From positions 1-14,235 of the forward strand of contig CAZIVE010000069.1 in the NCBI GenBank assembly GCA_964542435.1: DNA of 14,235 bases. Reading direction: 5' to 3'. Positions 1 to 6,642 of the stretch are shown piece after piece. Origin of the DNA: CAZIVE01 sp964542435. GTDB taxonomy: Bacteria > Bacteroidota > Bacteroidia > Bacteroidales > Tannerellaceae. Every line of letters begins with the position of its first letter. Positions within the stretch are counted from its first letter, which is position 1. A program made the position numbers and the translations under genes. The notes under the pieces are model-generated. The model saw only the letters and a list, made by a program, of their open reading frames with translations. It was not told the DNA's origin and did not search any database.

Positions 1-157
1 TTTAAATATAAATACGCTATCTATTAACCTTCCAACTTTATGGGTGCAGTTCATATCAAAACACCTGCATAAGAGGTTATCCAATATAGCATTTCGTTTT
101 GCATAAACCAATTAACGACGGAGGCTAAAATTAGACCCCGTTTCCTCACCAAGCAAC

Positions 158-193
158 AAAAAGCCCCCGGAAACGCAATGGTCTTCGGAGGCT
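158..193 (-). terminator. Rho-independent terminator of pepP
   Basis: Read on the minus strand, agcctccga (193-185) can pair with the agcccccgga complement (162-171) to form a GC-rich stem of about 8 bp with one G-U pair and a loop of about 13 nt. It is followed directly by a run of five T residues (162-158). It lies about 26 bp beyond the stop codon of the aminopeptidase gene, as expected for its intrinsic terminator. Confidence 0.8.
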
Positions 194-218
194 CTCTAAT
201 CCTTCTGGCTGATTAAAG

Positions 219-1601
219 TCAGTGTTTCAGTTTCTCAGCTTCTACATCTTCGGTGTGAATCGGAACCTTCTTGCCAAGGAGACGAGCTCCCGTCTCGGTG
301 ATGAGATAATCCTCTTCGTTGCGGATGCCGGAGAAGTCCTTGTAGGTAGCCAACTTGTCGTAGTTCAGGAAGTCGGTGAACTTATGCTCGCTCTTCCAGA
401 GATCCATCAGTTCGGGGATGAAATAGATGCCCGGTTCGATGGTCAGACAGAAGCCCGGTTCGAGCGGACGGCCCAAACGCAATGACTTGCGACCGAACTG
501 TGTGCTCTTCGGAACGCCGTTCCATCCGACATAAACCTCACCGAGATTCTCCATGTCGTGAACGTCGAGACCCATCATGTGGCCCAGTCCGCAAGGCATG
601 AACATTGCACAAGCACCGGCTTTGACAGCTTCCATGGAGTCGCCTTTGGCAAATCCAAGATTCTTCATGCCATCCCAGATGACGCAGAGAGCCTTCTCAT
701 AGACATCAACGAACGGAACACCCGGACGAAGGGCAGCTACAGCAGCCTCGTGAGAAGCAACCTGTACGTCATATACATCTTTTTGACGCTTTGTGAATTT
801 GGCGTCTGCACAAATCGTGGATGACATATCACCGCAGTAACCCATTTCCGTTTCAGCACCTGCATCGAGCAGCAGCATATCACCGGATTTGATCAGATGA
901 CCGTGTTCGTGATTATGAAGCGTCTGTCCGTTGATCGTAGCGATGGTCGGGAAAGAGAGTTCGTAGTTGTGCGAAAAAGCAACCTGTGCGACAGCAGCCG
1001 CTACATCACTTTCATGGATGCCCGGACGAACCGTATGCATGGCAGCAATGTGCATGTCGGCTGTGACAACACAAGCCTTGTCGATCTCAGCGATCTCTTC
1101 AGCCGTCTTGTTGTTACGCATGTTGACAACACCCATGATGAAATCCTTGGACGGTTTCTCCGTTCCGGGAACAACACCGAGCCAAGCAAACAGCTTCACC
1201 TGATGTTCTGCACGATAGGTGGGAAGGTAGTGAATGGTCTGTTTCTTCTGCTGTGCATTCTTTAGATAAGCAACAATATCTTTTGACGGACGAACCTCTG
1301 TGATTCCGGCAGCTTCGCTTTTCTCCTTCAGTGTCGGCTGGATGCCCATCCAAACGATGTCGTCGATGGTAAGCTCGTCGCCGAAGATGATCTCCTTGTC
1401 ATTATCGATGTCGATGATGGCAGAAAGACCTGCATAGGGAAGTCCGAAGAAATAAAGGAAGGAGGAATCCTGACGGAAATGATAGGTGTTATCCGCATAA
1501 TTCATACCACTTTCATCATTACCGATGAAAAGTAAAAGACCGGAACCGATGGTCTTTTTGAGTTTGGCTCTGCGAGCCATGTAAGTTTGTTTACTGAACA
1601 T
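219..1601 (-). CDS. pepP: Aminopeptidase P family protein (Xaa-Pro aminopeptidase, peptidase M24B)
   Basis: This is a 460-residue cytosolic metallopeptidase expected to remove an N-terminal residue preceding proline. Residues 1 to about 140 form the aminopeptidase P N-terminal domain (FIGNDESGMNY, FRQDSSFLYFFG). From about 165 the pita-bread M24 fold follows. The five metal ligands of the family can be placed at D246 (LLDAGAE), D258 (GDMSST), H341 (GLGHMMGLDVHD), E389 (IEPGIYF) and E429 (GIRNEEDY), with H348 as the second active-site histidine, so the enzyme should be active with two Mn(II)-type ions. The length fits the Bacteroidetes members. There is no signal peptide. The start ATG is preceded by an A-rich stretch with no Shine-Dalgarno core, usual for this phylum. 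The gene appears monocistronic: it diverges from rmuC and ends at a clear terminator. Its physiological role is probably turnover of proline-containing peptides. Confidence 0.93.
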   Translation of the reverse strand: MFSKQTYMARRAKLKKTIGSGLLLFIGNDESGMNYADNTYHFRQDSSFLYFFGLPYAGLSAIIDIDNDKEIIFGDELTIDDIVWMGIQPTLKEKSEAAGITEVRPSKDIVAYLKNAQQKKQTIHYLPTYRAEHQVKLFAWLGVVPGTEKPSKDFIMGVVNMRNNKTAEEIAEIDKACVVTADMHIAAMHTVRPGIHESDVAAAVAQVAFSHNYELSFPTIATINGQTLHNHEHGHLIKSGDMLLLDAGAETEMGYCGDMSSTICADAKFTKRQKDVYDVQVASHEAAVAALRPGVPFVDVYEKALCVIWDGMKNLGFAKGDSMEAVKAGACAMFMPCGLGHMMGLDVHDMENLGEVYVGWNGVPKSTQFGRKSLRLGRPLEPGFCLTIEPGIYFIPELMDLWKSEHKFTDFLNYDKLATYKDFSGIRNEEDYLITETGARLLGKKVPIHTEDVEAEKLKH

Positions 1602-1630
1602 TTTTATCTTGTTTTTGGTATTAATTTTCC

Positions 1631-1638
1631 GAAAGGTA
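1631..1638 (-). promoter_or_regulatory. Possible -7 box for pepP
   Basis: Minus-strand TACCTTTC differs by one base from the Bacteroidetes -7 consensus TAnnTTTG and lies about 30 nt upstream of the pepP start codon. I see no convincing -33 TTG element at the expected distance, so this is a weak call. Confidence 0.25.
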
Positions 1639-1739
1639 AGGATTAATCGGTAACTATGTTCCTTTTATGCGTGAATTTAACGAACGTTTGAAGGCTGAAA
1701 GGTTCGAAGGATGAAATTCGTGTTTTTCATTTATTATTG

Positions 1740-1747
1740 TACCTTTA
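1740..1747 (+). promoter_or_regulatory. Possible -7 box for rmuC
   Basis: TACCTTTA is a one-mismatch match to TAnnTTTG, 20 nt upstream of the preferred rmuC ATG at 1768. If real, transcription would begin downstream of the alternative ATG at 1711, which supports the shorter protein. No clear -33 element accompanies it. Confidence 0.25.
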
Positions 1748-1767
1748 CTTATTCAAAAAACATAACG

Positions 1768-3081
1768 ATGACGACGATATATATCCTTGTAGCATTGGCA
1801 GCCGGTTTCCTCGTCGGCTGGCTTTTAGCAGGCCGTAAGGTCTCGAGTAAAGAGGTGGAGTTGGCCAAAACCGCAGCCGACAGAGATGCGGCACTGAAAG
1901 TGTCGAGTGCGGAACAGGCAAAGTTGGAGCAGCTCAGTAGCCAGTTAATGGATTCGCAACGTGGACAGGCGGCTTCTGAAGAGCGTCTGAAGGCGATGCA
2001 GGAGAAGCTGGACAGCCAACAGAAAGAGATGGACCAGCTGCATGAACGGTTCAAGCTGGAGTTTCAGAATATCGCCCATGAGATCCTGCAGCAGAATTCC
2101 AAATCGTTCGAAGAACAGAGCAACCGGAATCTTGGCGAACTGCTCAAACCGCTTGGCATGGATCTCGAGAACTTCCGTAAGCAGGTGAACGAAGCCTACA
2201 GCACAGAGAGCAGTGAACGCGCTTCACTGAAAGGCGAAATCAAGAAACTCACCGAACTGAACAGTCGTATCAGTGAGGAAGCGAACAACCTTACGCTCGC
2301 ACTCAAAGGCGACAGCAAGATGCAGGGCGACTGGGGCGAAATGATCTTGAAAGATATCCTCGATCGTTCCGGACTGAAGGAGGGCGAACAGTATTTCTAT
2401 CAGGACACGCTCAAAGATGAAGCCGGCAAGACGCTTACAACAGACGAAGGTCATCGCATGTGCCGCGACGTGGTAGTGAAATATCCCGGCAATCGCCATA
2501 TCATCATCGACTCAAAGGTCTCACTATCCGCCTATATGGATTATCAGAGTGCCGAGACACCGGAAGCCAAACGGGATGCGCTGCATCGCCATGTGGCATC
2601 ACTCCGCAAACATATCGACGAACTGAGTGCCGTGGATTATGCCAAATACGACAAGGAATCTCCGGATTTTGTCATGATGTTCATCCCGAACGAACCGGCT
2701 TTCACTCTCGCCTTGAATGAGAATCCGCAGCTTTGGATGGAAGCCTATGATAAAAAGGTGGTGTTGATGACGCCGACCAATCTGATCAGTGCGCTCAGAC
2801 TGGCTCTCGATCTATGGCAAAGAAAAGAGCAGGAAGATCACATTACTGAAATCGTAAATCGGGGCACAGCGCTATACGACAAGGTGGTAAACTTCTGTAC
2901 GAACTTCGATAATCTGGGGAAATCGGTGGAGAATCTGTCCAAAGCGTATGACACTGCACATAATCAACTCACAGGCAATGGCGGCGTCACCCGACAAATT
3001 GAGATGTTGCGTCAGACCAGCATTCAGTCTAAGAAAAGGCTTCCGCCGTCCATGCTTCCTTTGGAAGAGTCGCAACCGTAA
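1768..3081 (+). CDS. rmuC: DNA recombination protein RmuC homologue
   Basis: RmuC-family proteins are membrane-anchored, predicted PD-(D/E)XK-like nucleases. In E. coli rmuC limits recombination at inverted repeats. I start the gene at ATG 1768 (437 aa): the frame is open from an ATG at 1711, but the 19 extra residues are low-complexity and the family begins with the membrane anchor. Residues 3-21 are a single transmembrane helix, followed by a cytoplasmic coiled coil (about 28-175, rich in Glu, Lys and Gln). The RmuC domain follows (about 180-400) with GDWGE (187-191), the candidate catalytic strand IIIDSKVS with D248 and K250, FIPNEPAF (305-312) and a Leu-rich helix after VVLMTPTNL. Length and domain order are normal. 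The last 53 bp overlap the end of the convergent glycosyltransferase gene, so no terminator fits between them. Confidence 0.93.
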   Translation: MTTIYILVALAAGFLVGWLLAGRKVSSKEVELAKTAADRDAALKVSSAEQAKLEQLSSQLMDSQRGQAASEERLKAMQEKLDSQQKEMDQLHERFKLEFQNIAHEILQQNSKSFEEQSNRNLGELLKPLGMDLENFRKQVNEAYSTESSERASLKGEIKKLTELNSRISEEANNLTLALKGDSKMQGDWGEMILKDILDRSGLKEGEQYFYQDTLKDEAGKTLTTDEGHRMCRDVVVKYPGNRHIIIDSKVSLSAYMDYQSAETPEAKRDALHRHVASLRKHIDELSAVDYAKYDKESPDFVMMFIPNEPAFTLALNENPQLWMEAYDKKVVLMTPTNLISALRLALDLWQRKEQEDHITEIVNRGTALYDKVVNFCTNFDNLGKSVENLSKAYDTAHNQLTGNGGVTRQIEMLRQTSIQSKKRLPPSMLPLEESQP

Positions 3082-4570
3082 TCGCTTCTGTCGGCTTGTT
3101 CAGGACCTGGACGACAGGTGGAATGGTGGCATCCACATTGTGCAGCGAATGCATGACCGCACCGTCGCCGAAAAGGAAGATTGTAAGAGTAAGAGCTGCC
3201 GTGGCATACATGATTTTGATGTTACTACGTCTGATGAGCTGATAAATGACGGCTCCTAACGCAATCAGGATAAAGGCGAAAAGGAAGACCACAAGAAAAC
3301 GCGGCTGATAGAGAATCTCATCAAGATCTCTGAAGATCTTCATGGAGGAATCCGATGTGAAGAACTGTCCGAGGAATGCGGTCAGTGTGATGACGCCCGT
3401 CATAGTGAAAACGATAATCACAGATGCGACAGAAACCACAAAAGCATAGAATGTAGCAAACACCCGCGTCACCAAGGTGCGGTTTTCCGTCAGATAAAGG
3501 ATGTATTTCGCCACAAAAAGCGAGATGAACGGATAAGCAGGAATCAGGGAAGGTGCGCCGCCTCCTTTGAAAATGGAATAATAGACAATAATGATGACCA
3601 GCGACACCAATGCAAACAGCCGCACTTTACTCATGCGGAGAACGCGTTCCCATACGGAAGACATGCCCATCTTGACCTGCTTGGAGAAATGTCTGTACTT
3701 GAATCCGCACAAGGAGAAGATGAAGAAGACACTCCACGGAACGAATCCATAGAGAATTGTCAGGATGTTATATCCGAAGCCGCTGTATTCCGCCTCGAAC
3801 GCTGTGGCAAATCCGCCACGATGGCCGGCAAGCACGATTCCGAAGAAATCCGACTGGCCCTCTTTCCATGCTGCCACATACCAAAGCATCGGTAAGAACA
3901 ACGAGGGAATGAGCATATAGAAAAAGGCTTTCCAGATAGTGCGTGCTCTATATTTGCGCAACACCACCAGATAAACGACGAAGATGATGAGTGGAAGTAT
4001 TAATCCCACAGGACCTTTTGTCAATACGGCACAACTCAGAAGAAGCGGTATGATGACCGGAAGGCCTTTTAGTTCCATCTGATCTTCCCAACTATACATG
4101 AGGAACAGCGCCAGCATGATGAAAAGGGTGAAAAGCATATCGATCTGAGCTGTCATGGCAGCTCGATGCACTTCGTATGCTGTGATGAAGAAGAGTGTTC
4201 CGACGAAGGCTTCCTGAAAACGCGATACGCGCCGTCCGAAGAACAGCAGGATAAAGCCTGAGAGCAGAACGAAGGCAATGGCAGAAGGAAGTCGCGAAGT
4301 CAAGCCTGTGACATGTCCTGCCGGAAGCGAAGTAACGACCATCAGCCAATTGGCCATCGGCGGATCGTAAGTGGCTACACCATTCTGTACATGCGGAAGA
4401 ATCCAATCTCCCGACTGCAGCATCGTCTCTGCAAAAGCCGCATCTGGAGGCAGATGACGTCCCGCAGGATTATCCAAGACAATCCACGGCAGTACAGCCA
4501 GTATGCAGACAATCACGATCATCGTAATCGGTTTCTGCAGATACAGATATTGCAGTGACGGAGTTCTCAT
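3029..4570 (-). CDS. Polytopic membrane glycosyltransferase, ArnT/PMT_2-like (GT83-type)
   Basis: This 513-residue integral membrane protein has about ten or more hydrophobic helices (first at about 15-32, then about 96-111, 121-132, 146-160, 172-204, 216-234 and further pairs up to about residue 470). It resembles the ArnT/PMT_2 family of GT-C glycosyltransferases, which use polyprenyl-phosphate-linked sugars in the periplasm. Family landmarks are the first periplasmic loop (PPDAAFAETMLQSGDWILPH, 41-60), YDPPMANW (68-75, where relatives have FEKPPLxYW), TSRLPSAI (91-98), AQIDMLFTLF (141-150), LTKGPVGL (183-190) and a later GGGAPSLIPAYPFISL segment. The acceptor could be lipid A, another glycolipid or a protein and cannot be told from sequence. 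A second ATG at codon 17 would still keep the first helix. The gene ends inside the 3' end of rmuC and lies 83 bp downstream of the ATPase gene on the same strand. Confidence 0.82.
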   Translation of the reverse strand: MRTPSLQYLYLQKPITMIVIVCILAVLPWIVLDNPAGRHLPPDAAFAETMLQSGDWILPHVQNGVATYDPPMANWLMVVTSLPAGHVTGLTSRLPSAIAFVLLSGFILLFFGRRVSRFQEAFVGTLFFITAYEVHRAAMTAQIDMLFTLFIMLALFLMYSWEDQMELKGLPVIIPLLLSCAVLTKGPVGLILPLIIFVVYLVVLRKYRARTIWKAFFYMLIPSLFLPMLWYVAAWKEGQSDFFGIVLAGHRGGFATAFEAEYSGFGYNILTILYGFVPWSVFFIFSLCGFKYRHFSKQVKMGMSSVWERVLRMSKVRLFALVSLVIIIVYYSIFKGGGAPSLIPAYPFISLFVAKYILYLTENRTLVTRVFATFYAFVVSVASVIIVFTMTGVITLTAFLGQFFTSDSSMKIFRDLDEILYQPRFLVVFLFAFILIALGAVIYQLIRRSNIKIMYATAALTLTIFLFGDGAVMHSLHNVDATIPPVVQVLNKPTEAITVATLPKEAWTAEAFS

Positions 4571-4653
4571 TTGCCCAAAGATTCTTCTGGTGTTTTAAAA
4601 TGCATTTACAAAAGAACAATAATTAAACGACTTTTCCCCGCTTTTCTTATATT

Positions 4654-6213
4654 TTATGAGACGCCAAGCGACTTTTTAATGGCTGTTCGGATGGCTGCAG
4701 CATCTTTCCGGTTCTCGCGAAGGATGGAGAGTATCAGATTTAGATAGCTCTCTTTGTTGTTGATGCCGAGCAGTCCGCAAAGGCGGCTCTGTGGCAACGT
4801 TCCCTTCTGGTTATAGACGCGAAGGATGCTTGCATAGTCGTTCGTCTCGATATAAGAGGTGAATTCCGATTTCAAAGCGCTATAGATCTCATCCACATGG
4901 ATGTTCTTGCTGATGTTATCCACATGCTCTGCCAGTTCCTCTTCGGAAGCGATCTTATGATCTACACTCATCTCAAGTTTCTTGCGTACCTGATGACGTG
5001 CATGCAACAGCACCTGCGATTCCAGATCTTTCGCAAACAGATGGATCACATGCTCTTTGACTTCGGCAAATACGTCGTCGGGATTCTTCATCATTCGCTG
5101 TGCCACAGTTCGGATAACCTCTTCGATAAGTAACAGATTCTCCACTTCGGCCACATTCGGAACGAGGATATGCTGGCTACGCAGATATTCGATCTCGCCC
5201 TCCGTGCGCCGGTCACGGTCCACGATGCCCATACTTTCCAGCGAATGGAAAGCCTGAAGCTGGGTAAAAGCCTTGGTCGTCTCGATCACCTTCTGGCAAC
5301 CGCCCATCGGTTTGACGGTATAATCGGGGAAGATAAACGGATAAAGACGGATGTCGATGCTGTTTGTATCGGTTCCTTCGATGAAAAGGATCGGCTTACG
5401 GCTACCGAGAATCTCCATGTACAACTCCTCCGGAAAAGATTCGTTGGGACGGATGATCTCATAATTCCACAGATGACGGTCGCCGTCATAGGAGCGGATC
5501 CAAACGCGTTCGCATTCATGACGTGCCGAAGCAAAATCAATATCGTGCGTGAGATAAATGAAAGAGCAGTCGGGACGCATCGCCTCAATCTCGTCCCACA
5601 ACTGATTCTTGATGGAATCGTGTAGCAATGTCTCCGGTTCCTCGATCACCAGCACGGCATCTTGACGGGCACAGAGAACAGCACCAATCAGGTAAAGCAC
5701 CAGTTTCTCACTGTCGCTCATTCGGTTTGCCTTGTAGGAGTTTGCATCTTTCTCGACCGAAACCAGTTCGATGAAGCCTGATTTCCTTAACAGATGGTTG
5801 TGCGGAAACATCTTCTCCCAGATTTTCTGAATGATGTCGATCTTTGTGATGGGCGGTTTCTGTCCGGGATGCTGCTTGCAGTTCTCCTTGAAATTGACAG
5901 CCGCCTCAAACTCTTCACCTTTCAGTTTAAGAATGAGTTTCTCGTATTCAGAAAGCCGTGGCATGAAGATCCGTTCGTTGACCAAAGCACTCAGCTGTGT
6001 CAGTTCAGTAACTTTCGTAGGTTCGGATTCTTCATTGCTGATGAACAGTGCATGGAGTCCGGAAATGTATTCCGTGACGTCGGGATAACGTCTCTGCAAG
6101 TCTCTTCCGAAGGAGCTTTTACCGGCTCCGTTCGTACCGATGACCACCAGATTCTTCGTCTCCACATGTATCTGTTCCTCGCAGTTCTGTTTTGCCGGGA
6201 GTATAAGTTTCAT
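4654..6213 (-). CDS. Fused ABC-type AAA ATPase and DUF4435 (Toprim-like) protein; candidate PARIS/OLD-like defence effector
   Basis: This is a 519-residue soluble protein with two modules. Residues about 1-260 are an ABC/SMC-like ATPase of the AAA_15/AAA_21 type: Walker A GTNGAGKS (26-33), a degenerate signature MSDSEK (165-170), Walker B VLVIEEPE (187-194) with E192 as likely catalytic base, and the switch His in LTHD (H223). Residues about 270-519 match DUF4435, a Toprim-related fold: FIEGTD (E279, D282), GIVDRDRR (D332, D334) and VAEVENLLL (E356, E358) carry the expected acidic metal-binding positions. In PARIS anti-phage systems an AAA_15 ATPase (AriA) works with a DUF4435 nuclease (AriB), and single-chain fusions are known. 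OLD-family nucleases have a related layout. Assignment to PARIS rather than another ATPase-Toprim family is inference. A perfect TAnnTTTG box precedes it, and it diverges from the plus-strand zinc ribbon cluster. Confidence 0.82.
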   Translation of the reverse strand: MKLILPAKQNCEEQIHVETKNLVVIGTNGAGKSSFGRDLQRRYPDVTEYISGLHALFISNEESEPTKVTELTQLSALVNERIFMPRLSEYEKLILKLKGEEFEAAVNFKENCKQHPGQKPPITKIDIIQKIWEKMFPHNHLLRKSGFIELVSVEKDANSYKANRMSDSEKLVLYLIGAVLCARQDAVLVIEEPETLLHDSIKNQLWDEIEAMRPDCSFIYLTHDIDFASARHECERVWIRSYDGDRHLWNYEIIRPNESFPEELYMEILGSRKPILFIEGTDTNSIDIRLYPFIFPDYTVKPMGGCQKVIETTKAFTQLQAFHSLESMGIVDRDRRTEGEIEYLRSQHILVPNVAEVENLLLIEEVIRTVAQRMMKNPDDVFAEVKEHVIHLFAKDLESQVLLHARHQVRKKLEMSVDHKIASEEELAEHVDNISKNIHVDEIYSALKSEFTSYIETNDYASILRVYNQKGTLPQSRLCGLLGINNKESYLNLILSILRENRKDAAAIRTAIKKSLGVS

Positions 6214-6240
6214 GATAGATATGCTTTAAATCGACTTGAG

Positions 6241-6248
6241 CAAAGTTA
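6241..6248 (-). promoter_or_regulatory. -7 box for the ATPase-DUF4435 gene
   Basis: Minus-strand TAACTTTG is a perfect match to the Bacteroidetes -7 consensus TAnnTTTG, 27 nt upstream of the start codon at 6213. The -33 element is not obvious. Confidence 0.55.
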
Positions 6249-6338
6249 CGTCTTTTTTTCTCATAATGCATTTCCTGCCCTTGTTAGCCTATAAAATAAT
6301 GTCACATCTTGTACCTCTTTTTGGCACATACTCTAATC

Positions 6339-6346
6339 TATTTTTG
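6339..6346 (+). promoter_or_regulatory. -7 box for the zinc ribbon and hypothetical gene cluster
   Basis: TATTTTTG is a perfect TAnnTTTG match 40 nt upstream of the ATG at 6387. A TTG at 6321-6323 lies somewhat closer than the usual -33 spacing. Together with the opposing box at 6241-6248 it makes the 173-bp gap a divergent promoter region. It also lies downstream of the alternative upstream ATG at 6309, supporting the shorter reading of the first gene. Confidence 0.55.
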
Positions 6347-6386
6347 CCTAAAATTGACGGTTCACTCCGTCGCAAAACGAAACAAT

Positions 6387-6632
6387 ATGGTAAGAGGTTA
6401 TAGAACATTTATCTGTACAGAATGTGGGCAACGATTCAAAGCCCTCGACGTCGAATATCTATGCACGGACTATTCCATGCCGTATCATTGCCCATTGTGT
6501 CACAGCATCCGAACACGTCCTGTCAGTCTGTGGCCGCATCTGGAAGAGATCGGCTATAGAAAGATCTGGAACTTTATAGAAGAGAAGGAGAAAGAGGCTG
6601 TAGATTCCGAGAATAATCCATCAAAGAAATAA
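6387..6632 (+). CDS. Small zinc ribbon protein of unknown function
   Basis: This is an 81-residue protein. I place the start at ATG 6387 and not at the upstream in-frame ATG at 6309, because the upstream 26 codons are hydrophobic, contain the promoter-like TATTTTTG and fall outside the zinc ribbon. Two CxxC knuckles are visible (C10-x2-C13 in FICTECGQRF and C35-x2-C38 in YHCPLCHS), 21 residues apart, which suits binding of one zinc ion. A conserved-looking SIRTRPVSLWP follows, then a charged C-terminal helix rich in Glu and Lys. Similar small 'CTECG...CPxC' proteins occur in Bacteroidetes, often next to unrelated genes, with no established role. RNA, DNA or protein binding are all possible. 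It is the first gene of a plus-strand cluster, 10 bp ahead of the next gene, so the two are almost certainly co-transcribed. Confidence 0.8.
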   Translation: MVRGYRTFICTECGQRFKALDVEYLCTDYSMPYHCPLCHSIRTRPVSLWPHLEEIGYRKIWNFIEEKEKEAVDSENNPSKK

Positions 6633-6642
6633 GAGTCACATC

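Noticed and set aside
1..157. Possible gene, RNA or mobile-element end at the left edge
   Set aside because: No open frame of useful length, tRNA-like fold or terminal repeat is visible. It is AT-rich with only a weak short inverted repeat (tgcag/ctgca near 45-68).
1711..1767. Upstream in-frame ATG that would lengthen RmuC by 19 residues
   Set aside because: The extra residues are low-complexity and contain a -7-like TACCTTTA. RmuC proteins begin with the membrane anchor that starts at ATG 1768.
4571..4653. Terminator between the ATPase and glycosyltransferase genes
   Set aside because: No stable stem with a T-run on the minus strand was found, so read-through cannot be excluded, but nothing shows a functional link between these two genes.
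5170..5625. 151-codon plus-strand open frame opposite the ATPase-DUF4435 gene
   Set aside because: It is a shadow of the coding strand, which carries Walker and Toprim motifs through the same segment.
6309..6386. Upstream in-frame ATG for the zinc ribbon gene
   Set aside because: It would place a perfect TAnnTTTG promoter box inside the gene and add a hydrophobic segment outside the zinc ribbon domain.
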